DNA of 64,000 bases from Stomorhina lunata. Lineage: Eukaryota > Arthropoda > Insecta > Diptera > Rhiniidae. The DNA lies in contig OW121744.1 in assembly GCA_933228675.1 (NCBI GenBank), positions 101,591,122-101,655,121 on the forward strand. Reading direction: 5' to 3'. The position numbers and the translations under genes were made by a program. The notes under the pieces are model-generated. The model saw only the letters and a program-made list of their open reading frames with translations. It did no database searches and had not been told where the DNA came from. Shown one piece after another: positions 47,765-60,300 of the stretch (within the stretch, counting starts at the first letter, position 1; each line of letters begins with the position of its first letter).

Positions 47765-50700
47765 GATTTAACAAAAATTTTCTATTATTATAGGAAATTT
47801 TGCAAAAACTATCTATAGGAAATTTTTCAAAAATTTTCTATTTTTATAGGAAATTTTTCAAAAATTTTATATTTTTATCAGAAATTTTTTAAAAATTTTC
47901 TATTTTTATAGGAGTTTTTTCAAAAATTTTCTATTTCTATAGGAAATTTTTTAAAATTTTTTTATTTCTATAGGAAATTTTTCAAAAATGTTTCTATTTT
48001 TAAAGGAAATTTTTCAAAAATTTTCTATTTTTATAGGAAATTTTTCAAAAATTTTTTATAGAAAATTTTTAAAAATTTTTCTATTTATATAGAAAATTTT
48101 TCAAAAATTTTATATTTTCATAGGAAATTTTTAAAAATTTTCTATTTTTATAGGAAATTTTTCAAAAATTTTCTATTTTTATAGGAAATTTTTCAAAAAT
48201 TTTCTATTTTTATAGGAAATTTTTCAAAAATTTTCTATTTTTATAGGAAATTTTTCAAAAATTTTCTATTTTTATAGGAAATTTTTCAAAAATTTTCTAT
48301 TTTTATAGGAAATTTTTCAAAAATTTTCTATTTATATAGGAAATTTTTCAAAAATTTGCTATTTTTATAGGAAATTTTTCAAAAATTTGCTATTTTTATA
48401 GGAAATTTTTCAAAAATTTGCTATTTTTATATGAAATTTTTCAAAAATTTGCTATTTTTATAGGAAATTTTTCAAAAATTTGCTATTTTTATAGGAAATT
48501 TTTCAAAAATTTGCTATTTTTATAGGAAATTTTTCAAAAATTTGCTATTTTTATAGGAAATTTTTCAAAAATTTGCTATTTTTATAGGAAATTTTTCAAA
48601 AATTTGCTATTTTTATAGGAAATTTTTCAAAAATTTGCTATTTTTATAGGAAATTTTTCAAAAATTTGCTATTTTTATAGGAAATTTTTCAAAAATATTC
48701 AGTTTTTATAGGAAAATTTTCAAAAATTTACTATTTTTATAAGAAATTTTTCAAAAATTTTTTATTTTTATAGGAAATTTTTCAAAATTTTTCAATTTTT
48801 ATAGAAAATTTTTCAAAAATTTTCTATTTTTATAGAAAATTCTTCAAAAATTTTCTATTTTTAAAGGAAATTAAAAAAAAATTATTTTTATAGGAAATTT
48901 TTCAAAATTTTTCTATTTTTATAGGAAATTTTTCAAAAATTTTCTATTTTTATAGGAAATTTTTCAAAAATTTTATATTTTTATCAAAAATTTTTTAAAA
49001 ATGTTCTATTTTTATAGGAGTTTTTTCAAAATTTTTCTATTTCTATAGAAAATTTTTTAAAAATTTTCTATTTCTATAGGAAATTTTTCAAAAATTTGCT
49101 ATTTTTATAGGAAATTTTTAAAAAATTTTCTATTTTTATAGGAAATTTTTCAAAAATTTTCTATTTTTATAGGAAATTTTTCTAAATTATCTATTTTTAT
49201 AGGAAAATTTTCAAAAATTTTCAATTTTTAGAGGACATTTTTCAAAATTTTTTTTTTTATAGGAAATTTCCAAAAATTTTCTTTTTTTACAGGAAATCTT
49301 TCAAAAATTTTCTATTCTTATAGGAAATTTTTCAAAAATTTTCTATTCTTATAGGAAATTTTTATAGGAAAAGTTTCAAAAATTTACTATTTTTATAAGA
49401 AATTTTTCAAAAATTTTTTATTTTTATAGGAAATTTTTCAAAATTTTTCAATTTTTAAAGAAAATTTTTCAAAAATTTTCTATTTTTATAGAAAATTCTT
49501 CAAAAATTTTCTATTGTTAAAGGAAATTTAAAAAAAAAATTATTTTTATAGGAAATTTTTCAAAATTTTTTTTTTATAGGAAATTTTCAAAAATTTTCTT
49601 TTTTTACAGGAAATCTTTCAAAAATTTTCTATTCTTATAGGAAATTTTTCAAAAATTTTCTATTCTTATAGGAAATTTTTCAAAAATTTGCTATTTTTAT
49701 AGGAAATTTTTCAAAATTTTTCTATTTTTATAGGAAATTTTTCAAAAATTTTCTATTTTTATAGGAAATTTTTCAAAAATTTTCTATTTTTATAGGAAAT
49801 TTTTCAAAAATTTTCTATTTTTATAGGAAATTTTTCAAAAACTTTCCATAGAAAATTTTTCAAAAATTTTCTATTTTTATAGGAAATTTTTCAAAAATTT
49901 TATATTTTTATCAAAAATTTTTTAAAAATTTTCTATTTTTATAGGAGTTTTTTCAAAATTTTTCTATTTCTATAGGAAATTTTTTAAAATTTTCTATTTC
50001 TATAGGAAATTTTTCAAAAATTTGCTATTTTTATAGGAAATTTTTAAAAAATTTTCTATTTTTATAGGAAATTTTTCAAAAATTTTCTATTTTTATAGGA
50101 AATTTTTCAAAAATTGTCTATTTTTATAGGAAAATTTTCAAAAATTTTCTATTTTTATAGGACATTTTTCAAAATTTTTTTTTTATAGGAAATTTTCAAA
50201 AATTTTCTTGTTTTACAGGAAATCTTTCAAAAATTTTCTATTCTTATAGGAAATTTTTCAAAAATTTTCTATTCTTATAGGAAATTTTTCAAAAATTTTC
50301 TATTCTTATAGGAAATTTTTCAAAAATTTGCTATTTTTATAGGAAATTTTTCAAAAATTTTTTATTTTTATAGGAAATTTTTCAAAAATTTTCTATTTTT
50401 ATAGGAAATTTTTAAATAATTTTCTATTTTTATAGGAAATTTTTTAAAAATTTTCTATTTTTATAGAAAATTTTTCAAAAATTTTCTATTATTATAGGAA
50501 ATTTTCAAAAATTTTATTTTTTTATAGGAAATTTTTCAAAAATTTTCTATTTGTATAGGAAATTTTTCAAAAATTTTCTATTTTTATAGGAAAATTTTCA
50601 AAAATTTTCTATTTTTATAGGAAATTTTTCAAAAATTTTCTATTTTTATAGGAAATTTTTCAAAAATTTGCTATTTTTATAGGAAATTTTTCAAAAATTT

Positions 50701-51400
50701 TCTTTTTTTATAGGAAATTTTTCAAAAATTTTCTATTTTTATAGGAAATTTTTCAAAAATTTTCTATTTTTATAGGAAATTTTTCAAAAATTTTCTATTT
50801 TTATAGGACATTTTTCAAAAATTTTTTATTTTTATAGGAAATTTTTCAAAAATTTTCTATTTTTATAGGAAATTTTTCAAAAATTTTCTATTTTTATAGG
50901 AAATTTTTCAAAAATTTTCTATTTTTATAGGAAATTTTTCAAAAATTTTCTATTTTTATAGGAAATTTTTCAAAAATTTTCTATTTTTATAGGAAATTTT
51001 TCAAAAATTTTCTATTTTTATAGGAAATTTTTCAAAAATATTCTATTTTTATAGGAAATTTTTCAAAAATTTTCTATTTTTATAGGAAATTTTTCAAAAA
51101 TTTTCTATTTTTATAGGACATTTTTCAAAAATTTTCTATTTTTATAGGAAATTTTTCAAAAATTTTCTATTTTTATAGGAAATTTTTCAAAAATTTTTTA
51201 CTTTTATAGGAATTTTTACAAAAGTTTTCTATTTTTATAGGAAAGTTTTCAAAAATTTTCTATTTTTATAGGAAATTTTTCAAAAATTTTCCATTTTTAT
51301 AGGAAATTTTTCAAAAATTGTATAGTTTTATAGGGAACTTTAAAAAATTTCTTTTTTTTAGGAAATTTTTCAAAAATGTTCTATTTTGATCTGAAATTTT
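47765..51400. repeat. 31-bp TTTTTATAGGAAATTTTTCA minisatellite, about 117 units
   Basis: Unit: CTATTTTTATAGG, then AAATTTTTCAAAAATTTT. The period is 31 bp (50888 to 50919), as in the other arrays, but the strict CTATAG centre is replaced by CTAT-TTTT-ATAG and the symmetry axis lies at the C of TTTTTCAAAAA. TTTGCTATT variants form one run at 48350-48700. Landmarks repeat at long range: GGAGTTTTTT at 49017 and 49944 (927 bp), ACAGGAAATCTTT at 49289 and 50215 (926 bp, about 30 units) plus an extra copy at 49606. So blocks were duplicated. Confidence 0.95.
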
Positions 51401-52495
51401 TAGGGTGGCTTAGGATTTTCTATATCATTTTCTTTTTTTTAGAAAAATCTTCTTAAGTTCTTAATGTACTAAAATTATACCTTTAAGCACTTCAACCTTT
51501 TGGGTATTAAAGTTTGCTCATAAATTAGTTATATGATATGATTTTAATCGTTTTAACCCCGCTAACAATACGATAAGTATCCCAGTTTATCATCATTATT
51601 GTTTTCATTTTAAATTTTCCCTTTCATAACAAAGCACCTGTTACAATTTTCCTTTTGTATAATAAATATTTTCCAATTTTTTTAAATAAGAAAAAAATTG
51701 AAACAGCTCATCTTGCTAAATTGTTTATTAGTTTTATTTAGATCACAGGAGAAAACAAAAAAACAAATAAATGAATATCTCGTTGAGTTTAAAAACCATG
51801 AAAAATTATTCTAATAAACGATTGACAACAACTGTTCAAATTTAACAGTTTTCCTTCGAAATATACATTCATTCATTTCTTCATTCCTTTCACAACATTA
51901 CACCACATGCAGTGGAACAAAACTGCAAATGCAACCCTTAAGTCATGAAATGAATCGAATAGAATTCAAACCGAGACTACCACCCTGTTTTGAAATGTAA
52001 GTATTCCTTTCCTAAGGCTGCCGCATACTCTGGTTACCCCCCCTTGGGCTAATGACATTTTTGCAAACATTAGCATTTTTTTCGGAATTCGCTTTAGTTT
52101 CGTTTTGTTTTTATTTTTTTTTTTTGCCATATGAATCTAATAATCCAATAAAAATCATTAACATGCTCTAAATGTAATAAATGGGCACTCGAGTATTAAT
52201 GTGTATGTATGTGAGTGTATGTGTGTTTGTGTTAGGGAAAAAACGAAGTTCCTTTTTTTGTTTTTCTAATTTAAGTGCAAATTAGTTACGGTCGAATTAA
52301 AGTCTCGTAAGCAATTAAACTTTATGAAAGAAAATAAAACAAAAATATTTTCATTTATTGACAAGTGGATAAAGGGAATATAAAATATTGAGGATTTCGA
52401 TTATCTCAACTAAGTCAGATTTTTTTTTATATTCAAACTTTAGATAATCGATTTATTTAAGTGACAGCAACACATAGAACAAATAAGGATTAAAA
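51401..52495. other. Non-repetitive spacer
   Basis: Unique DNA with moderate complexity at 51840-52080, containing the exon-like segment described separately. TGTATGTATGTGAGTGTATG-type simple sequence lies near 52200. Confidence 0.5.
51913..51996 (+). CDS. Possible 84-bp internal exon (weak)
   Basis: Bounded by a pyrimidine-rich tract ending in ACATGCAG (acceptor-like, to 51912) and a consensus donor GTAAGT at 51997. The 84 bp are open in one frame (28 codons), and the length keeps the phase the same on both sides. The frame reads from GTKLQMQPLS to RLPPCFEM and is more protein-like than the surroundings. I recognise no family. Chance is a real alternative, since AG and GTAAGT are short signals. 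Confidence 0.15.
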
Positions 52496-55130
52496 CAAAT
52501 CAGCTGAATTATCTTTTCTAAAGATAATCTTCAGTTGAATAAGCTTGTATATGGAAAAAATTAAATTCAATAATATTTTCTATAGAGAACTTTAGCTGAA
52601 TAATTTTTCTTATAGAAAAACTTTAGCTGAATAAGCTTGTATATTAAGAAAATTAAGCTTAATATAATTTTCAATAGAAAAACTTTAGCTGAAATAGGTT
52701 TTCTATAAAAAAACTTTAGCTGAATGAGCTTTCATATTGAGAAAATTTAGTTTAGTATAATTCTCTATACAAAAACTTTAGCTGAATTAGGTTTTCTATA
52801 CAAAAACTTAAGTTGAATAAGCTTCTATATGAAAAATAATTAAGTTAAGTAATATTTTATTTAGAAAAACTTTAGCTGAATAAGGTTTTCTAAAGAAAAA
52901 CTTCAGCTGAATAAGATTTAATATTGAAAAAATTAAGATAAATATAATTTTGTGTAGAAAAACTTTGATACAATATGTTTTTTTTTATAGCAAAACTTTT
53001 GCCAAATAAGGTTTTCTATAAAAAAAACTTCAGCTGAATATGCTGACATATTGAAAAAATAAGTTAAATGTAATTAATGTAAAAAAACTTTAGCTGAATT
53101 AGGTTTTCTATAGAAAAGCTTTTGCTTAATATGCTTGTATATGGAAAAAATAATTTAAGTAATATTTTCTATAAAAAACATTAGCTGATTAAGGTTTTCT
53201 ATAGAAAAACTTCAGCTGAATAAGGTAACATATGAAAAAGTTAAGTTAAGTATAAGTTTTTATAGAAAAACTTTAGCAGAATTAAGTTTTTTATAGAAAA
53301 AATTCAGCTTAATTAGCTTGTGTATGGAAAAAAATGAGTGCAATAATATTTTCTATAGAAAAACTTTATCTGAATATGGTTTTCTATAAAAAAAAAACTT
53401 CTGCAGATTAAACTAACATATGGATAAAAATAAGTAAAATATAATTTTCTAAAGAAAAGCTTCTATAGAAAAGTTTTCTATAGAAAAAATTTAGCCGAAT
53501 TAGTTTGTGTAGGGAAAAAATTAAACGCAATAATATTTTCAAAAGAAAAACTTCTGCTGAATATGGTTTTCAATAGAAAAATTTCAGCTGAATAAGGTTT
53601 TCTATAAAAAACTTGAGCATATTGAAAAAATTAAGTTAAAAATAATTTTCTTTAAAAAACTTTAACCTGAATTAGATTTTGCATTGAAAAACTTTGGCTG
53701 AATAAGGTTTTCTATAAAAAAACATAAGCTGAATAAGCTTAACATATTGAAAAAATAAGTTAAACATAATTTCTATAGAAAACCTTTAGCTGAATTAGGG
53801 TTTCTGTAGAAAAAAATTAGCTGAATTAGCTTATGTATGGAAACAATTAAGTGCAATAATATTTATGTATAGAAAAACTTTTGCTAAATAAGGTTTTTTA
53901 TATGTTAAGCAACATTTTAAGTTAAGTAATATTTTCTATAAAAAAAACTTAAGTTGAATGCCTATAGAAAAACCTTAGCTGAATAAATTTTTCTTTAGAA
54001 ACTAAGAAAGCAAAACTTTAGCTGAATAAGATCAAGATTTTCTATAAAAAAAAAACTTTATATAAATAGAGATTTCTTTGAAAAACCTTTAGCTGAATTC
54101 TCATGAAAAACTTCAGCTAAATAACGTTTTTACGGCAAAATTTTCATCAGATTAAAGTTGTCTTTAGAAAAACTTCTGATTAATAGCGTCTTGTATAAAA
54201 AATCATATGCTGAATATGATTTTCTATAGAAAACTTCCGCTAAATAAGGTTTTCCTCAAAAAAACTTTAGCTGAATAATATTTTTAATAAAAACAGTTAA
54301 GTTTTTAAGAGAAAAACTTTAAGCTTTTAATGAAAAAAATCAGCGGAATAGGGTTTTTTATAGAAAAACGTCTACTGAATAAGGTTTTCTATATAAAAGC
54401 TTCTGCTGAATATGATTTTTATAAGAAAACTTCGGCTGTTTTGTAAAAAAGTCAGCTAAACAAGTATTATTGATCTGCTGAGTATCAGAATAAGATAATC
54501 TAGAGAAAAACTTAATCTGAATTAGGTTTTATATAGAAAAATTTAATCTGAATAACGATTTTATAGACAAACTTTAACTAAACTAGGGATTATATATAAA
54601 AACTGCAACTGAATCAAGTTTTCAATAAAAAAAAAACCAGCTGGACATGTTTTGAATTTGATTTTTTATAGAAGAATTTCAGCTGAATATGGAATTGTAG
54701 AAAAACTTAAACTAAATTAGGTTTTCTAGAAAGCAAACTTTAGCCGAATAAAGTTTTTAATAAAGAAACTCAGCTTAATAAAATCTTTTAAAGAAAAACT
54801 TTAGCTGAATAAGGTTTTTTATAAAAAAAAGTTCAGATAAATTTTAGCTAAGTAAAATTTTTTGAATTAAAACTTTAGCTGAATATATTTTTCAATAAAA
54901 AACACTGAAACTTAAAAAGGTTTAAAAGTTTAGACCAAAACTTTAGTTAAAAAGTTTAATATTTAAAAAAATTTTAGCTGAAAATTGTTTTCTATAAAAA
55001 AAATCACTTGAAAATCTCTATATAGAAACATAAGATCATTTCTACTGAAAAACTTAAATTTTCTAAATAATACATTGTGCCGAATGTATGGTTTTCTTTA
55101 GAAAAATTTGCTTAATTAAGTTTTTCTTTC
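52496..55130. repeat. Degenerate ~31-bp TTTAGCTGAATAAGG minisatellite
   Basis: About 85 diverged units: AAGGTTTTCTATAGAAAAA, then CTTTAGCTGAAT. It is the same type as 36201-39070 and 40251-43500, with TTTAG in place of TGTG in the linker. Units alternating with ATATTGAAAAAATTAAGTT segments (52540-53760) suggest a two- to three-unit higher-order pattern in the left half. Confidence 0.9.
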
Positions 55131-57323
55131 TATTTTCTTATTGGGTTTTTAAGTCTGTCTCCTTCATTACTTCCTTAATACTTTCACATTTTCCTTCTTA
55201 ATACTTCCAAAAATTTCCATTTTTATCTCCAGTATTAATCTCTTTAATCTCTATTGTTTTCGTACTTCTCATTAAACAATATTTTCATTTTTCACTTAAC
55301 AAATTATATTGCAAAAATCCTGTAAGTATTTAACGATAAAATCTTAACGAAAATTTTCAAAACTTTACTATTTTCTACCCCCAATCGATGAAAACACAAA
55401 AGGGGGGAATGCAAAAACTTGGCATTAAACAAATTAGGGCGTCTCATATAGTAAGAGAATAGAAATCTTTAGGAATGAACTAAATGTCCTATACCATGAT
55501 CACGTTGATGAAATATTGGCAGACAAAAAAAAAGTTGTATAAATAAAATTCCTATCAAAAATTCAATGACGCATAAAATTACTTTACATTTTAAGACAAT
55601 CGAATCAATATTACAAACAATAACTTAAATTCTTAAAATTCCCAACATATTTGGAATGTTATTATTGCTTTTTGTTCTTAGAAAATTTCTATTCTTGGGG
55701 GATGATAATAAAATTTTTATACATCATCAATAAGTTGTATTGGGAATGAATTTGCAAAAATTATCACTAAATACTTTTCAAATTAAATAAAAATAAAAGA
55801 TAATGGTTTTTAAAATAGCATTAAAATTTTAAAAGAAATATTTAAACTCTGAATGTTTTAAATTTCTCTGCTATGCTTCATAATCATAAAACTTAAATAC
55901 TACAAATACTTATACATATACTAATACTAATACGACATAACACGTAAGCCAAGGAATTGACTAATGTTTTTAAGAATATTTGTCGTAGCTTTTTCTTTAA
56001 ATAGTTCAAAAACTTCCGAATCACCCTGAATAAAACATTTCCAGAAACAAATTATGAAAAAATGTAATCACTTGTTACTTCATCATTCAATGTCATTTTG
56101 AGATATACTACAAGTTGATATAAACCCTGTGCATGTAAGTGATTGTAGTGCTAGTAAGTATTTATACCCAGATATTTACCTTTGTTCATGTTTTAATGAG
56201 GTCATCATCATTATCCTGCTCATCTCCGGCAATAATAATAACAGCAACAACAAGAGCAACTCTACAACATCAACATTATCATCATCGTAATGTTGATTTT
56301 CCTTCATCACATATATTTTACATTACAATCATACATTTACACATAGACATACATACATATATTCTACTTATAAGAACTGTTATGTGTATAAATTATAAAA
56401 GGTGAGTTGTCGTAATGTTTCCGTATTCTATGAATTGCATACACATGTAATTGCACATAGTAGTTCTACGCATACAAACACCGAAATACCTACAATTATG
56501 CTAAATGTAAATAAACTCATACATATGTATTTTAGATACATACATAAGTGTTTTCACATGTAAATAAGTATGTTAAACTGCAAAAGTATTGTGCAAATTT
56601 GTAAACTTTTTAGGCATAAACTTGAAATGTACGAGTACATGTTAAAAAATGAAAAATATTGTACAAAAATGTAAAATGAAATGTTTTAAGGGCAAAAAAT
56701 ATGTAAACGAAAGGACAAATAATGAAAAATTGCAAAACATTTTTTTTTATAAATCCCACTCATACAAACACTCTGAACCCCGCTTTTATAACTATGTATG
56801 TGTAAAATACATACTTTTATTTTTACACGAAAATTTGTCTGGGCTTTATCAACATATTTACATGCAACAACTGTAGGTAACAATTTACAAACATCAAGGT
56901 TAAATTTAAACATTCACATTTCACTTTAATTTTCTGTGATTTACATGTAATTTCTCATTGTTCTGTGTGTGAGGATGTGCATGTATTTACGTATGTATGT
57001 ATTTTTTGCAATTTTTAATTAAAATGCTTGCTAAAGAGTCCCATTAGGTAAAATGGCAATTATATACCCACATTTGTATACACATACTTACACAATCACT
57101 CATTCATTTTACACAATACACATAACTTTACACTTATTTACATGCATGTTTAATGTATATGTAAGAATGTAAATTTGCTTTATGACAACATTAATTATTA
57201 AGATCAATATCCATTTAAATGTTGTCAAAATATTTATGAATAAATGACAAGAATATATAAAGGATATGATAAAATTAAGTTAATAACTCGAACTATAATA
57301 GGACAATAGACAGAACAGAATAG
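55131..57323. other. Non-repetitive spacer
   Basis: Unique AT-rich DNA, rich in ACATACAT/TATGTATG-type simple sequence from 56300 to 57200. Two overlapping opposite-strand frames at 56649-56913 and an 88-codon frame at 56139-56405 show no family motif. At the right edge, GACAGAACAGAATAGATAG (57309-57327) looks like a proto-unit of the satellite that follows. Confidence 0.5.
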
Positions 57324-60300
57324 ATAGAACAGAACTAGAACAGAACTAAAACAGAACTAGAACAGAACTAGAACAGAACTAGAACAGAACTAGAACAGAA
57401 CTAGAACAGAACTAGAACAGAACTAGAACAGAACTAGAACAGAACTAGAACAGAACTAGAACAGAACTAGAACAGAACTAGAACAGAACTAGAACAGAAC
57501 TAGAACAGAACTAGAACAGAACTAGAACAGAACTAGAACAGAACTAGAACAGAACTAGAACAGAACTAGAACAGAACTAGAACAGAACTAGAACAGAACT
57601 AGAACAGAACTAGAACAGAACTAGAACAGAACTAGAACAGAACTAGAACAGAACTAGAACAGAACTAGAACAGAACTAGAACAGAACTAGAACAGAACTA
57701 GAACAGAACTAGAACAGAACTAGAACAGAACTAGAACAGAACTAGAACAGAACTAGAACAGAACTAGAACAGAACTAGAACAGAACTAGAACAGAACTAG
57801 AACAGAACTAGAACAGAACTAGAACAGAACTAGAACAGAACTAGAACAGAACTAGAACAGAACTAGAACAGAACTAGAACAGAACTAGAACAGAACTAGA
57901 ACAGAACTAGAACAGAACTAGAACAGAACTAGAACAGAACTAGAACAGAACTAGAACAGAACTTAGAACAGAACTAGAACGACTAGAACAGAACTAGAAC
58001 AGAACTAGAACAGAACTAGAACAGAACTAGAACAGAACTAGAACAGAACTAGAACAGAACTAGAACAGAACTAGAACAGAACTAGAACAGAACTAGAACA
58101 GAACTAGAACAGAACTAGAACAGAACTAGAACAGAACTAGAACAGAACTAGAACAGAACTAGAACAGAACTAGAACAGAACTAGAACAGAACTAGAACAG
58201 AACTAGAACAGAACTAGAACAGAACTAGAACAGAACTAGAACAGAACTAGAACAGAACTAGAACAGAACTAGAACAGAACTAGAAACAGAACTAGAACAG
58301 AACTAGAACAGAACTAGAACAGAACTAGAACAGAACTAGAACAGAACTAGAACAGAACTAGAACAGAACTAGAACAGAACTAGAACAGAACTAGAACAGA
58401 ACTAGAACAGAACTAGAACAGAACTAGAACAGAACTAGAACAGAACTAGAACAGAACTAGAACAGAACTAGAACAGAACTAGAACAGAACTAGAACAGAA
58501 CTAGAACAGAACTAGAACAGAACTAGAACAGAACTAGAACAGAACTAGAACAGAACTAGAACAGAACTAGAACAGAACTAGAACAGAACTAGAACAGAAC
58601 TAGAACAGAACTAGAACAGAACTAGAACAGAACTAGAACAGAACTAGAACAGAACTAGAACAGAACTAGAACAGAACTAGAACAGAACTAGAACAGAACT
58701 AGAACAGAACTAGAACAGAACTAGAACAGAACTAGAACAGAACTAGAACAGAACTAGAACAGAACTAGAACAGAACTAGAACAGAACTAGAACAGAACTA
58801 GAACAGAACTAGAACAGAACTAGAACAGAACTAGAACAGAACTAGAACAGAACTAGAACAGAACTAGAACAGAACTAGAACAGAACTAGAACAGAACTAG
58901 AACAGAACTAGAACAGAACTAGAACAGAACTAGAACAGAACTAGAACAGAACTAGAACAGAACTAGAACAGAACTAGAACAGAACTAGAACAGAACTAGA
59001 ACAGAACTAGAACAGAACTAGAACAGAACTAGAACAGAACTAGAACAGAACTAGAACAGAACTAGAACAGAACTAGAACAGAACTAGAACAGAACTAGAA
59101 CAGAACTAGAACAGAACTAGAACAGAACTAGAACAGAACTAGAACAGAACTAGAACAGAACTAGAACAGAACTAGAACAGAACTAGAACAGAACTAGAAC
59201 AGAACTAGAACAGAACTAGAACAGAACTAGAACAGAACTAGAACAGAACTAGAACAGAACTAGAACAGAACTAGAACAGAACTAGAACAGAACTAGAACA
59301 GAACTAGAACAGAACTAGAACAGAACTAGAACAGAACTAGAACAGAACTAGAACAGAACTAGAACAGAACTAGAACAGAACTAGAACAGAACTAGAACAG
59401 AACTAGAACAGAACTAGAACAGAACTAGAACAGAACTAGAACAGAACTAGAACAGAACTAGAACAGAACTAGAACAGAACTAGAACAGAACTAGAACAGA
59501 ACTAGAACAGAACTAGAACAGAACTAGAACAGAACTAGAACAGAACTAGAACAGAACTAGAACAGAACTAGAACAGAACTAGAACAGAACTAGAACAGAA
59601 CTAGAACAGAACTAGAACAGAACTAGAACAGAACTAGAACAGAACTAGAACAGAACTAGAACAGAACTAGAACAGAACTAGAACAGAACTAGAACAGAAC
59701 TAGAACAGAACTAGAACAGAACTAGAACAGAACTAGAACAGAACTAGAACAGAACTAGAACAGAACTAGAACAGAACTAGAACAGAACTAGAACAGAACT
59801 AGAACAGAACTAGAACAGAACTAGAACAGAACTAGAACAGAACTAGAACAGAACTAGAACAGAACTAGAACAGAACTAGAACAGAACTAGAACAGAACTA
59901 GAACAGAACTAGAACAGAACTAGAACAGAACTAGAACAGAACTAGAACAGAACTAGAACAGAACTAGAACAGAACTAGAACAGAACTAGAACAGAACTAG
60001 AACAGAACTAGAACAGAACTAGAACAGAACTAGAACAGAACTAGAACAGAACTAGAACAGAACTAGAACAGAACTAGAACAGAACTAGAACAGAACTAGA
60101 ACAGAACTAGAACAGAACTAGAACAGAACTAGAACAGAACTAGAACAGAACTAGAACAGAACTAGAACAGAACTAGAACAGAACTAGAACAGAACTAGAA
60201 CAGAACTAGAACAGAACTAGAACAGAACTAGAACAGAACTAGAACAGAACTAGAACAGAACTAGAACAGAACTAGAACAGAACTAGAACAGAACTAGAAC

